DNA from: Hyphomicrobiales bacterium | GTDB lineage: Bacteria; Pseudomonadota; Alphaproteobacteria; Rhizobiales; Rhizobiaceae | Assembly (NCBI GenBank): GCA_900466875.1 | Contig: UBNQ01000013.1 | Span: 209,147 to 273,146 of the forward strand | Length of the DNA stretch: 64,000 bases | Direction: 5' to 3' | Part shown: piece by piece, positions 25,794 to 33,477 of the stretch | How positions within the stretch are numbered: the first letter of the stretch is position 1 | Layout of the letters: each line of letters starts with the position of its first letter | Position numbers and translations under genes: made by a program | The notes under the pieces: generated by a model | The model's database searches: none | What the model was told of the DNA's origin: nothing | The model's input: the letters and a program-made list of their open reading frames with translations, nothing else

Positions 25794-25943
25794 ATGTGGA
25801 GTCCGGTTCCGCCACTCATGCCGAGAATCGGAGTGACGAAGGTGAGGCTTTCGTGGATCAACTGGAACCAAGAGGCCCTTCCCCGCATTGTGAGCGCCGA
25901 TGCAACGGAGGCGCGATATTACGGCAAAATCGTATTCCTTTGA
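25794..25943 (+). CDS. possible 49-residue protein
   Basis: The frame contains 'IGVTKVRLSWINWNQEALPR' and 'IVSADATEARYYGKIVFL', which is protein-like, but there is no clear ribosome binding site and its 3' end overlaps the next gene's proposed start by 44 nt. One of the two starts must be wrong, or they overlap. Low support. Confidence 0.33.
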   Translation: MWSPVPPLMPRIGVTKVRLSWINWNQEALPRIVSADATEARYYGKIVFL

Positions 25944-26118
25944 AGAGTTCAAAGAAACCTTTCGCCTACAGAGCGAAGAAGCCGAACGCATCTACCGGAT
26001 TACCGGGCATGCTGCGGCAGGTATAGATGCGTTCATGAGAGTACGGAGCCAGAAAGCCCTATCCCAGGACTGGATGCTCGATGTTCATGCCACCTCGGGT
26101 GATAGCGGAGGGCGGTAG
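25900..26118 (+). CDS. hypothetical helical protein
   Basis: A 72-residue protein: 'KSYSFEEFKETFRLQSEEAE', 'RIYRITGHAAAGIDAFMRVR' and a hydrophilic tail. Codon use is coding-like from about 25930 onward; the start at 25900 is uncertain. It may be a small regulatory or DNA-associated protein, but no family was recognised. Confidence 0.52.
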   Translation: MQRRRDITAKSYSFEEFKETFRLQSEEAERIYRITGHAAAGIDAFMRVRSQKALSQDWMLDVHATSGDSGGR

Positions 26119-26210
26119 ACGTTACTGCTGAATGCGGTTGACCTGCTTTAGTTTGTGGAAAAATGTGCCACGCAGATGACGAGCGCAATTAAGTCGCATT
26201 AGTGTGAAGC

Positions 26211-26375
26211 ATGCCGAAAGCCGTAACTCCTACCGATGACCAACGTTCGAAGTTTGTTGAGGAGGGTGGGCAAGCTGCCCTCCAAAAAAGAAGTCCGTTC
26301 GTCTGCCCTTACATAGCTGATAAGTCTGACTCGCGTTTCGAGGCATGGGTGGAAGGCTACAGAAGCGTAACCTGA
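26211..26375 (+). CDS. ribosome modulation factor-like small protein
   Basis: A 54-residue protein. 'RSKFVEEGGQAALQKRSPFV' is followed by 'CPYIADKSDSRFEAWVEGYR', which fits the Rmf/CrpP pattern of a Gly-Ala helix, a PY dipeptide and a W-x-x-G-(W/Y/F)-R ending. Rmf dimerises ribosomes in stationary phase and CrpP was reported in antibiotic resistance; no such role is shown here. It was found by direct reading of the plus strand. Confidence 0.58.
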   Translation: MPKAVTPTDDQRSKFVEEGGQAALQKRSPFVCPYIADKSDSRFEAWVEGYRSVT

Positions 26376-26504
26376 CCAGTCGAAATGTGATATCGACTCG
26401 GATGTCAATATAAGCTAATGTTCATTATTGCCTCCATACGGTTCCGTAGGCGGTGACGGCTGAGAGCGCTACGCTCCCGCATGTATAAGCGAGGCGGTCA
26501 ATCC

Positions 26505-26891
26505 ATGGCACCTAGTACCACGTTAATCGTGCATTTCTCAAAACTTCGAGAAATGGTCCGCGCAAAAGACACCTTCGATTCTGCGAGCCCTCCTGTCGAT
26601 ATCCCGAAAAGCGTTCCTGCGTTGTCGGCGGGAGTGGGGTCCGTGATTGATGTGGAATTCAGTTTGCGTTGGGTAAAGCCTGTCTACGTCGGAGAAAATG
26701 ACGAGCTCGACACGACGATAGAAGGGCCAGCCGACGCAATCCGGTGGATGAACAATCACTTTATATCGAAGTCTGGCTTCGTTTACTGGCGAGCGCACAC
26801 GGTCTGTGTTCATGCTGTTTTGCGGCAGTTACATGCCGATCTCGCGCGCCAACCCTTTCTTGATGCGTGGCTAGAAGAAAGCCGCTTCTAG
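26505..26891 (+). CDS. DUF982-like protein
   Basis: A 128-residue protein from the ATG at 26505. The C-terminal half, 'IEGPADAIRWMNNHFISKSG', 'FVYWRAHTVCVHAVLRQLHA' and 'DLARQPFLDAWLEE', follows the DUF982 plan. The N-terminal extension is unrelated. It is the second DUF982-type gene in the element, and clearly diverged from the one at 25183, so not a recent duplicate. Confidence 0.6.
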   Translation: MAPSTTLIVHFSKLREMVRAKDTFDSASPPVDIPKSVPALSAGVGSVIDVEFSLRWVKPVYVGENDELDTTIEGPADAIRWMNNHFISKSGFVYWRAHTVCVHAVLRQLHADLARQPFLDAWLEESRF

Positions 26892-26967
26892 CGATGAGGG
26901 TAGAATGTCATTCGGCTCTTGAGCGGAATACGTAGCCAATCAAGTCACGTTGCTCCCTTTTCGCTCT

Positions 26968-27282
26968 TCAAGAGCCTACCCTAGCGCCATTCTCGTAAGC
27001 CGAGCCATTGACCCACACGGGTTTGCCGAACATGGACGCAAAGGACGCTATAGCTGCATCGTAATGCGGAAGGATCGCCTCCCGCACTGCACGCTGTTTG
27101 AAGTCCGGTCGTTTCGGCAACCATACGCATTCCGTTTCGCCGTCGGGCCTTCGGTAAATCTCAAGCGTGTGGCCCGTGGGCAGGAAGGCTAGGCTCTTGT
27201 CCTTGGCCTGCGTGAAGCCGTGGCTCCTGCCATCGGTCATTACGGCCTTGCTGTGAAGCTGTGTATTTCGTGCAATGTTCAT
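26968..27282 (-). CDS. hypothetical protein, last gene of the leftward run
   Basis: A 104-residue protein: 'NTQLHSKAVMTDGRSHGFTQ', 'LAFLPTGHTLEIYRRPDGET', 'ECVWLPKRPDFKQRAV' and 'FASMFGKPVWVNGSAY'. AAGGA lies 6 nt before the ATG at 27282. The open frame continues far upstream to 27855, but that part has no coding character. Unknown family. Confidence 0.6.
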   Translation of the reverse strand: MNIARNTQLHSKAVMTDGRSHGFTQAKDKSLAFLPTGHTLEIYRRPDGETECVWLPKRPDFKQRAVREAILPHYDAAIASFASMFGKPVWVNGSAYENGARVGS

Positions 27283-28006
27283 GTCTTGTCCTTCTCGATT
27301 GTTGTTGTGCTGGTGCGCGGCTCGTGACCGACTGTGTATTGATGGGATGCAATGACTTCTCAGGGCTAGCGCCCTTCGGATGCCAGCGTTGCTGGCATTG
27401 CTGCCCGTGTCTCTCATGAGGACGGCCCAAGATGGCAAGAAACACCCTGGGCGAATTTTGTCAGGTTCCGTTATTCGCCAGAACGGCCCATAGACGCGCA
27501 TCACGTTCGGCATGATGGATTGCCTATGCCGTGATGCTGGCGCTTGTCCTGCCCCTGTCCCTGCATGAAGCAACCCCATCGTGACCCCTGCCCATGGGCC
27601 CATGGGTCGATGACCGAAGACGGGGGGGTAGGTGCGAAAGAAAATTAGCCTTGCTACAGGGGACCTGCGAGGGGGGTAAGCGCACGCATTTCCAAAATGG
27701 AAAGGTAGGGGCAAGATGCGAACCGCTAAATATTGTGCCCTGCCCTGCTGGCCATGTAATTGTAACGCGGCCTGCCCTTGGCCCGATTTCCTCAAGTCCC
27801 GTATCAGCCAAAGCTTCACGAAATCAGCAGCAATCTGCTTGACAGAATTGCGCATTCCGGGATTTCGCCGTGTCGATGCTAAAGGGGCGGGCAGGATGAG
27901 TGCGATAGCGCGATATCCTTCCCCGCTCGCTACATCAGCCAGCTAGGCCCCATCTCGCCCCGCCTACCGGGACGGCCAGCACCGCCATTTTCAGCCCCTG
28001 TGATAT
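27283..28006. other. 724-bp non-coding stretch in the element
   Basis: Several long frames cross this stretch on both strands, but none has a ribosome binding site or protein-like composition. It contains a 16-bp perfect palindrome (27591-27606) and a G-run with an A/T-rich neighbour at 27620-27650. Its place between the replication-type operon and the cargo suggests regulatory or origin function, which is not demonstrated. Confidence 0.45.
27591..27606. repeat. 16-bp perfect palindrome
   Basis: CCCATGGGCCCATGGG reads the same on both strands and is itself two CCCATGGG palindromes in tandem. It lies inside the 724-bp stretch that has no supported gene. Confidence 0.7.
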
Positions 28007-28303
28007 TCAAGGTGTCGGCTCATTCAAGTATATCGATGTCGATCCCGGCCCTTCCGCGCGCTCGACAATGCCAAGCCGCTCGCATTGAGCCATTCCCTGA
28101 CCAAAAGCGACCGCTGCCGCTGCGCGATCCATTTCCGAAGATGACGCCTTTATGAACTCCTCGCGCATCTCGACTTCCGATAACCATTTCCAGCCATCCG
28201 GCATGATGCCGATACCGCGCTTCAGGCAATCGGCTTTCATCGCCTCAACCCGATCCCGCATCACCTTGACAACCAAATCTGCATTCCGTCCTATTGCGGA
28301 CAT
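28007..28303 (-). CDS. hypothetical protein downstream of the helicase gene
   Basis: A 98-residue helical protein: 'MSAIGRNADLVVKVMRDRVE', 'AMKADCLKRGIGIMPDGWKW', 'AAVAFGQGMAQCERLGIVER' and 'GPGSTSIYLNE'. The C-terminal part could be a winged helix. AGGAG lies 8 nt before the ATG at 28303. It is separated from the helicase gene by the motif-rich 284-bp gap, so it may have its own promoter. Confidence 0.62.
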   Translation of the reverse strand: MSAIGRNADLVVKVMRDRVEAMKADCLKRGIGIMPDGWKWLSEVEMREEFIKASSSEMDRAAAAVAFGQGMAQCERLGIVERAEGPGSTSIYLNEPTP

Positions 28304-28381
28304 TCGCACTTCTCCTTTTCTTTTTCTTTCCAAACCTCGCGTTCCAAATCGAAGACCCTTTTCCCTAAAGGGAAAAAGGGG

Positions 28382-28556
28382 CTCTTCGGTTCGGTGTTTG
28401 GCATCTACATCTTCGACCGAATTCTTCGGAAAGTCTTCGGTGTACAAGCTATTGGATTCGAACTCATTTTATCAAAACCGAAGAACCGAAGAACCAACTT
28501 CGAAACAAATTCTTCGGCACCGAATATTGAACCGAAGAATTCGGATAGTCTTCGGT
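28382..28556. repeat. iteron-like cluster of ACCGAAGA/TCTTCGGT motifs
   Basis: Eight copies of CCGAAGA or its complement occur in 175 bp: TCTTCGG-type at 28383, 28422, 28434, 28510 and 28549; ACCGAAGA at 28477, 28485 and 28531, the first two in exact 8-bp tandem. Additional half matches (ACCGAA) lie at 28416 and 28519. The cluster fills the gap between the helicase-like gene and the next small gene, where no frame is coding. It is a candidate Rep-binding origin or operator. Confidence 0.72.
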
Positions 28557-28587
28557 CGTAACGTCCGCCAGAAATCCGCAAATTCCG

Positions 28588-29934
28588 TTAGCTAGCTATC
28601 ATTATTTGATCGCTGCGGATGACGAATTTTCCGGACTCTGCGAGGTCTTTGAAGGCGTTTCGCAACCTAGTGTCTTCGCCATCTTTCTGGCCTCGCACAA
28701 GTCCGGCATAACCAATTTTCTCCCTAACCACGGCTTTGACTGTGTCCCTTGTGACAGCACCATTCCCGACAACCGATTTCAGTTGATCCACAATTACAAG
28801 CTCAACCAAATCGGTCATCTCCTTTTGCTTACCGCCACCCTTTGCCGCCCTATCGAGGCCGTCAGTGGTTACGCGGGGATTACCTCTAGAGCGGTTGCTT
28901 CGACCCTTGGACGCGCTAGGCTCCTCATATCGTGCTGTTCGGTCAATCGACATAACCAGTGTATCAATGGTTTCGCCGTGCTGATCCGTTCCAAGCAACA
29001 CCTCGCGCCCCTCAAGCTTTCCTAGCGTGCCTTCGCCCTTGCCCTTTGACTTGGCGATATGCAAAAACTTGTCGCCTACCTCGCCCGTCAATTCGCTCTT
29101 TTCACCTGTGATGGCGATGACGAAATCAGCCCCCGCTTTTTGGGCAGATGACCCGCGAAGGCCCGTTGTCGCGTCCTTGCCCATGTGCTGGACAATCGCG
29201 ATGCAGACATTTGTAGCCTTTGCCACCTTCTTAAGCTCGCTGAAGATGACGCCCCACGTACCGGAATCGTTCTCTTTATCTGCCGGGACCATTCCAGAAG
29301 CCACCGCAGTGTCTATAATGACGAACCGCACGGGTTTTCCGTGGCGCAAGATTGACCGCTTCGATAGGCCTTGGATGGCTCGCTTAAGCCGAACATAATC
29401 CGTAGCCTTGCTAAGCTGCGGCGGTGCGGTGACATTCCCATCTCCGTCAATCACGGTGTAGATTGGCAATTCGCCCCTAGACATTCCCCAGTGCTTGGCT
29501 ATGCCCGATATGCGCGCCGAAACCGTGTGCTCGCCCTCATACGCAAGGTACAGTGTTGTTCCGCCATTCTGTACTTTGAACTGCTCAAATCGTTCAGACG
29601 TGCCGACTAGGCCAGCCAGATAGAGCGCGAAAAACGTCTTCCAAGTGCCTGACTGACCGCCGATAAAGCCAACGCCATTCAACGGCATGATGTGCTGAAT
29701 CAGGTAGTCGGGAGAAATAAGCTTGTCGCCCTTGAAGCCACCTAAGGAGAGAGTCCCAAAGCCGCCAGCGTCCTTAATCTCGATCAAATCGAAATCGTCG
29801 GATTCGGGAGGCTTCGGGCCTGCATAAGGCCCGGGAGACGGACAGCACTCCCCTATGTCCTCATCGCCTTCTGCATCGCTGCGATCGTCGCAGACATCCC
29901 GCCATCGGATACTAAAGCCCGTAAGCTTAGTCAT
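28588..29934 (-). CDS. RepA/AAA_25-type helicase-like ATPase
   Basis: A 448-residue RecA-fold ATPase. P-loop 'GGQSGTWKT' (Lys at residue 99) follows 'PLNGVGF'; 'TTLYLAYEGEH' and Walker B 'VRFVIIDTAVASGM' (residues 202-215) are followed by 'IAIVQHMGKDATTGLRGSSA', the sensor block typical of RSF1010 RepA-like hexameric helicases and AAA_25 proteins. The N-terminal 60 residues are acidic and probably flexible. Such proteins unwind DNA at replication origins of plasmids and satellites. Its ATG overlaps the stop of the preceding small gene (TGATG). Confidence 0.82.
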   Translation of the reverse strand: MTKLTGFSIRWRDVCDDRSDAEGDEDIGECCPSPGPYAGPKPPESDDFDLIEIKDAGGFGTLSLGGFKGDKLISPDYLIQHIMPLNGVGFIGGQSGTWKTFFALYLAGLVGTSERFEQFKVQNGGTTLYLAYEGEHTVSARISGIAKHWGMSRGELPIYTVIDGDGNVTAPPQLSKATDYVRLKRAIQGLSKRSILRHGKPVRFVIIDTAVASGMVPADKENDSGTWGVIFSELKKVAKATNVCIAIVQHMGKDATTGLRGSSAQKAGADFVIAITGEKSELTGEVGDKFLHIAKSKGKGEGTLGKLEGREVLLGTDQHGETIDTLVMSIDRTARYEEPSASKGRSNRSRGNPRVTTDGLDRAAKGGGKQKEMTDLVELVIVDQLKSVVGNGAVTRDTVKAVVREKIGYAGLVRGQKDGEDTRLRNAFKDLAESGKFVIRSDQIMIAS

Positions 29935-30125
29935 CAGGCCTTAGCTCTCTTGCCGTTCGTTGCCCGGTAGATGCGAATTGCGTCTTTCCGTTTGATCGCA
30001 TTGAAGCGATCTTCAATGTCCAGCAGATCGGCCTTGCTGATATGCTTGCTCGGCGATTGGCCGTTCATGGCGCGGAACCGAGATTCCATAGCGGCGAGTT
30101 CTGTGGCTGATAGGGTCTTAGACAT
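29934..30125 (-). CDS. hypothetical small protein
   Basis: A 63-residue basic helical protein: 'MSKTLSATELAAMESRFRAM' and 'ISKADLLDIEDRFNAIKRKD', two similar 'LxxxExRF' helices. It overlaps the helicase start by 1 nt, and ATG 30125 is preferred over an upstream start with no support. Probably a helicase accessory or DNA-binding protein, by position only. Confidence 0.6.
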   Translation of the reverse strand: MSKTLSATELAAMESRFRAMNGQSPSKHISKADLLDIEDRFNAIKRKDAIRIYRATNGKRAKA

Positions 30126-30163
30126 TGTTCGGATATCCTCTCTAAGGTTGAGCCGCGCCAGAT

Positions 30164-30487
30164 TCAGGCTGCGGCGTTTTCGTTGGTGAGTGCAAGCGGC
30201 TTGAAGCCAGCGAAAACCGCGTAATTCCAAGCCGACTTGTGACTATCGCAGATCATGGAGAAGCCCTCTCCGTCACCGCATGGTGACAAGGCATCAAGGC
30301 CGAAACGCTCTTCCGGTGCGCTGGCGTCGTGAATCGCCTTTCCAAGGTACTGCGAATTGAGGACATCTAGCCCGATTGCCCGATAGAAGGTCGCCGTCTT
30401 GCGCCCCTGAATCGTCGCCATCTTGACGATGGTGGTTTCACTGCCTTCCGGCATCGACGCGATGAGTTGCATTGCTTGGATCCTCAT
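30164..30487 (-). CDS. hypothetical protein
   Basis: A 107-residue protein: 'MRIQAMQLIASMPEGSETTI', 'IQGRKTATFYRAIGLDVLNS' and 'FSMICDSHKSAWNYAVFAGF'. The ATG overlaps the end of the upstream gene by 1 nt, so translation is coupled. No family was recognised; conserved placement in the alpA operon suggests a role in replication or regulation of the element. Confidence 0.6.
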   Translation of the reverse strand: MRIQAMQLIASMPEGSETTIVKMATIQGRKTATFYRAIGLDVLNSQYLGKAIHDASAPEERFGLDALSPCGDGEGFSMICDSHKSAWNYAVFAGFKPLALTNENAAA

Positions 30488-30960
30488 CAGGCTGCGTTTT
30501 TCGACTTGGCGGCTGGCTTGGCTTTAGGCTTGGCGGCCTTCACCAGCGTCGGCGCGGGGTACGGAAGCGGCTGGCCGGAAGCCTGCGCGATGGCGTTTGC
30601 GCGGTCTTTGGCATCAAGTGCGTCGTCCCACGTTTCGACATCAGCATAGGTGGCGAAGGTTTTGGCGCTTTCGAAATCGCCAAACAGGCGAGCCCCGGCC
30701 TTGCTTCGATCCATGCTACCGATGAGCGTTTCGACCTTGAAGAACTGGTAAGGGCGAACGTCTATCGTGATAGCCCCGTCGATCACTACTAGCGCCCCGA
30801 CAAGACGGCCGGACTCGATGCCAAGGACTCGGTAAATATTGCCGCTTCGCTTTTCGCCAGCCTTGGCAGAGTTGCTAAAGTTAAGGACGAATGTTCCGCT
30901 CCACCAAGCCTTTGCGAGCTTTGCCGGTGCGTTGTTTGTAGTTTCGTTCTGAGTGGTCAT
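30487..30960 (-). CDS. hypothetical protein with basic Pro/Ala/Lys tail
   Basis: A 157-residue protein. The body reads 'WWSGTFVLNFSNSAKAGEKR', 'IYRVLGIESGRLVGALVVID' and 'DVRPYQFFKVETLIG', a beta-rich fold, and the C-terminus is 'KAAKPKAKPAAKSK', suited to nucleic-acid contact. It overlaps the next gene by 1 nt and the previous one by 4 nt. A single-stranded-DNA-binding role is possible but not evident from motifs. Confidence 0.6.
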   Translation of the reverse strand: MTTQNETTNNAPAKLAKAWWSGTFVLNFSNSAKAGEKRSGNIYRVLGIESGRLVGALVVIDGAITIDVRPYQFFKVETLIGSMDRSKAGARLFGDFESAKTFATYADVETWDDALDAKDRANAIAQASGQPLPYPAPTLVKAAKPKAKPAAKSKNAA

Positions 30961-31418
30961 GCTGAAATCTCCTCTTCTAGTCTGGCTTTGGACGTCTCCT
31001 TGTGCGCGTCGTCTTTCACGGCTGTGCGGAAAATTTCCCGCGTGAGTTCCTCCGTTTGGGGATAGTGCCTATCCCGAAATCGGTTGTAGTATCGGCTTGT
31101 CGAGTAGTCGTTTTCGTTGCCGGGGCGGATCACGTTTTCTGCGATCAGGTAGACAAACCGGTGACTTTTGATGCGGGAAACATCGTGGATGGTGCGACGA
31201 AAGGCGAGATCATCAATCGGGATGGCGTGAAGCTCCATTGCCTCGCGCCACGCTTTAACGAAGGAGATATCATTCTCATCCCCAAAGAAGCGACTAGCTA
31301 CCTCACGGAGAGCTAGATAGCGTCCGCGCCTCATTTCGGCGCAGCGCTCGATTGGGAGGCCATAGCCTTCGGCCGTTTCGACTCCCCAGTTAGTTGCCTG
31401 CCATGTTGCATCGGTCAT
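30957..31418 (-). CDS. hypothetical protein
   Basis: A 153-residue protein: 'RCAEMRRGRYLALREVASRF', 'FRRTIHDVSRIKSHRFVYLI' and 'YNRFRDRHYPQTEELTREIF'. It is charged and helical, without a signal peptide, and begins in a 4-nt ATGA overlap with the gene above. No family was recognised. Confidence 0.6.
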   Translation of the reverse strand: MTDATWQATNWGVETAEGYGLPIERCAEMRRGRYLALREVASRFFGDENDISFVKAWREAMELHAIPIDDLAFRRTIHDVSRIKSHRFVYLIAENVIRPGNENDYSTSRYYNRFRDRHYPQTEELTREIFRTAVKDDAHKETSKARLEEEISA

Positions 31419-31564
31419 GCGTGCGACTCGCCGTCTGGGGTCTTGTCATCACGAGGCGACGGCACTGGCTTGCCTGCCCAAGGGGTTGGGCCCCCACTGC
31501 GGACCATTGCACGGATTATCTCTAACGTTTTGCACGTCTCGGCGTTGTCTTGGTTCATGGTCAT
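31415..31564 (-). CDS. hypothetical small protein coupled to alpA
   Basis: A 49-residue protein: 'MTMNQDNAETCKTLEIIRAM' then a Pro/Gly-rich end with 'PTPWAGKPVPSPRDDKTPDG'. Its ATG overlaps the alpA stop by 4 nt and its stop overlaps the next start by 4 nt. Likely real because of this double coupling; function unknown. Confidence 0.55.
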   Translation of the reverse strand: MTMNQDNAETCKTLEIIRAMVRSGGPTPWAGKPVPSPRDDKTPDGESHA

Positions 31565-31773
31565 GCGCGGCCTGCCATGGTAGAGGCGGCAATCTTGGAG
31601 TCGAGCCAAGCCGTTACCTCCGCCCGGACATAGGCAAAACGTCTCTCGCTGATCTGAATTGGCTTCGGGAAAAGACCGACTGAGGCCATGACGGCAAGCT
31701 GGACGGTAGACAGGGTGGTTTCAATCGCTGCGTCTTTGGCAGAAATCAGGCGCGGTTGTGTGTTCTCGGACAT
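31561..31773 (-). CDS. AlpA-family regulator / excisionase-like protein
   Basis: A 70-residue helix-turn-helix protein: 'RLISAKDAAIETTLSTVQLA', then 'GLFPKPIQISERRFAYVRAE' and 'VTAWLDSKIAAS'. This is the AlpA/MerR-like pattern, in which the P-x-P-x-x-I/L...R-x-x-F/Y-x-x-x-E-V-x-x-W-L block ends the DNA-binding fold. AlpA proteins activate integrase or replication genes in P4 and in phage satellites. AAGGAGG lies 4 nt before the ATG, a strong site. It heads the leftward operon and is separated from the integrase by 276 bp. Confidence 0.85.
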   Translation of the reverse strand: MSENTQPRLISAKDAAIETTLSTVQLAVMASVGLFPKPIQISERRFAYVRAEVTAWLDSKIAASTMAGRA

Positions 31774-31816
31774 TGGGCCTCCTTGCTGTTTCGTGCATAT
31801 TCCTTTCGTCAGGACA

Positions 31817-31850
31817 GGGCGGGTAGCAGCAAGCCCGGAACGGGCGCGCA
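31817..31850. repeat. diverged third copy of the KAP-flanking repeat
   Basis: GGGCGGGTAGCAGCAAGCC... aligns with 22675-22723, with two single-base insertions. The insertions add one base pair to each side of the central hairpin (GCCCG-GAA-CGGGC instead of GCCG-GAA-CGGC), a compensatory change. It lies about 45 bp upstream of the alpA start, inside the integrase-alpA gap. Confidence 0.55.
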
Positions 31851-32049
31851 GATATCCAGCCGGTCGAGCCGGGACAGGGTTCAAATTGTAAAGGGTATGG
31901 TGCGCCCGAAGTGGGCAATGCCGGTTAAGGCGAGTTGGTCCGACGACTTACATATCTTTCAACAGCGTCAGTGATGCTTAAATGCCACAGTGCGTTGGGA
32001 CGGTCAACCACAATTTTGCAAGATACGAGAAATAGTGCAGTTGCCCAAT

Positions 32050-33225
32050 TCAGCCCCTCAGGTAGTCGTGCCAATCGGTCATGAGCGCGCGCCTTTTGTC
32101 CATAGCTGTTGACCGGCGATACGCCCTCTCGACTTTATTGCCGATAGCGTGCGCTAGGCATTCTTCCGCAACCTCGCGCGCGTGGGATGTCTCGTTTCCT
32201 GCCCAATCACGGAACATGGATCGCAAGCCGTGCAACGTGGCAACCTTATCGCCGCTGGCAAGCCGTAGAGCTTTGGTCATGGCAACGTCGGTTATCGGCT
32301 GACCACCCTTAGCGCCTTCGAAAAGCAGATCCGACGTAGCGATGTTGCGGCGTTCTTCTATAATCTCGATCATTCGCGGCGTGAGCGGAACGATATGCTC
32401 AACGCCCGCTTTCATCCGTTTGGGTGGAATCGTCCAGAGCTTTTTCGCGATGTCAAATTCGGTGAAAGGCGCGTCCATGGCCTCAGAGAACCGGACAGCT
32501 GTCAGGGCAAGGAACTCAACGGCGCGGGCGGCGGTACCCTTGGATTTGCGCAAGTTCTTCATCGCGGCAGGGGCGCTCTGGTAGTCAAGAGCGGCGTGGT
32601 TCTTCACGATCCGCTTGATTCGCTTTGGCATCAGGATTTCGATGACCTTCTTATCTGCCGGGTCATCACCACTGCACATTCCATGCGCCTTGCCATACTG
32701 CCACACGGCGGAAATACGGCTACGGGTACGATTCGCAGTTTCAACCTTCTCGCTCCAGATCGGCGCAAGGCATTTGACTACATCGGCTGTCGTCATTTCG
32801 GACAGAGGAAGGGCGTGCAGCGGCTTGGCGTATTCGCGAAGGGTCATTGCCCATTGAGCCTTTGAAGCTTCACCCTTGAGGCCTGCTGACTTGTTGTCGA
32901 TGACGATATCCATGACGTCTTTGAATGGTTTGGTGCTATCCATCACGGCCTTGCCGCGTGCGATCTGGTCACGCAATTCGTCGGCCTTCTCCCGGGCCAG
33001 CTTTAGCGATACCGGAGCCGTGCCGTTGTCGAATCCGCCGAGTCCTCGCTCGAAACGCTCGATGTTGCCCGTCTTGGGATTCTTGCGCCGCCAGACGAAT
33101 ATCCACGACTTAGAGCCGGACGGGCGAACCCGAAGAAAAAGCCCGTCACCATCGCAGTGCAGGCCGACCTTGAGCGGCTCCTCAGGTTTCTTCAGCTTCG
33201 ATTCAAAGAGGAGATTACGCGCCAC
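32050..33225 (-). CDS. int: P4-type tyrosine integrase
   Basis: A 391-residue tyrosine recombinase. The N-terminus is the arm-binding domain (DUF4102-like, 'HCDGDGLFLRVRPSGSKSW'), the middle is a core-binding domain, and the catalytic set is complete: R245 ('TAVRFSEA'), H332 and R335 ('LHGLRSMFRDW'), H359 ('CLAHA') and Y369 ('ERAYRRST'). It lies beside attR and is transcribed leftward, away from it. This enzyme should recombine the tRNA-Ser tail sites. Its GTG/ATG region overlaps the gene at 33215-33451 by 11 bp. Confidence 0.95.
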   Translation of the reverse strand: MARNLLFESKLKKPEEPLKVGLHCDGDGLFLRVRPSGSKSWIFVWRRKNPKTGNIERFERGLGGFDNGTAPVSLKLAREKADELRDQIARGKAVMDSTKPFKDVMDIVIDNKSAGLKGEASKAQWAMTLREYAKPLHALPLSEMTTADVVKCLAPIWSEKVETANRTRSRISAVWQYGKAHGMCSGDDPADKKVIEILMPKRIKRIVKNHAALDYQSAPAAMKNLRKSKGTAARAVEFLALTAVRFSEAMDAPFTEFDIAKKLWTIPPKRMKAGVEHIVPLTPRMIEIIEERRNIATSDLLFEGAKGGQPITDVAMTKALRLASGDKVATLHGLRSMFRDWAGNETSHAREVAEECLAHAIGNKVERAYRRSTAMDKRRALMTDWHDYLRG

Positions 33226-33451
33226 CCTTATGCTCCTTGAGAAACTCCCTAATCGTCATCATTGTGGTGATACTGTCTATCGCCGAGCGACGCATTTTGG
33301 CGTTGATCCGAGAGCAGCGGGCGCTTTCCCTTGCCTTCTCAGGATTAGCCGCCCGCCACTTCGCAGATGCAGCCCGTACCTTGTCAGGGTTGTTCATTGC
33401 CCAAATCCGCTTGCGACGCCGGGTCCCTTCTAGTTTCTCGTTTTCGTCCAT
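33215..33451 (-). CDS. small basic protein upstream of the integrase
   Basis: A 78-residue, Arg/Lys-rich protein with 'NNPDKVRAASAKWRAANPEK', an 'NP-x-K-x-R-x' helix repeat similar to the linker helices seen in some homing and HNH endonucleases, but no catalytic motif is present. It overlaps the integrase start by 11 bp and is probably co-transcribed. It may help DNA binding at attR; this is inference. Confidence 0.55.
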   Translation of the reverse strand: MDENEKLEGTRRRKRIWAMNNPDKVRAASAKWRAANPEKARESARCSRINAKMRRSAIDSITTMMTIREFLKEHKGGA

Positions 33452-33463
33452 TTCCGTTACCTA

Positions 33464-33477
33464 TTCGTCATACACCA
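33464..33477. repeat. right 14-bp subterminal repeat (candidate integrase arm site)
   Basis: Exact copy of 15759-15772 in the same orientation. It lies between the integrase operon and attR. Confidence 0.6.

Noticed and set aside
25667..26026. 119-codon rightward frame
   Set aside because: Composition changes along the frame and it overlaps two other candidates; no start signal.
26968..27855. 295-codon leftward frame taken as one gene
   Set aside because: Only the last 104 codons are protein-like and have a ribosome binding site (ATG 27282); the upstream part changes composition and crosses the palindrome region.
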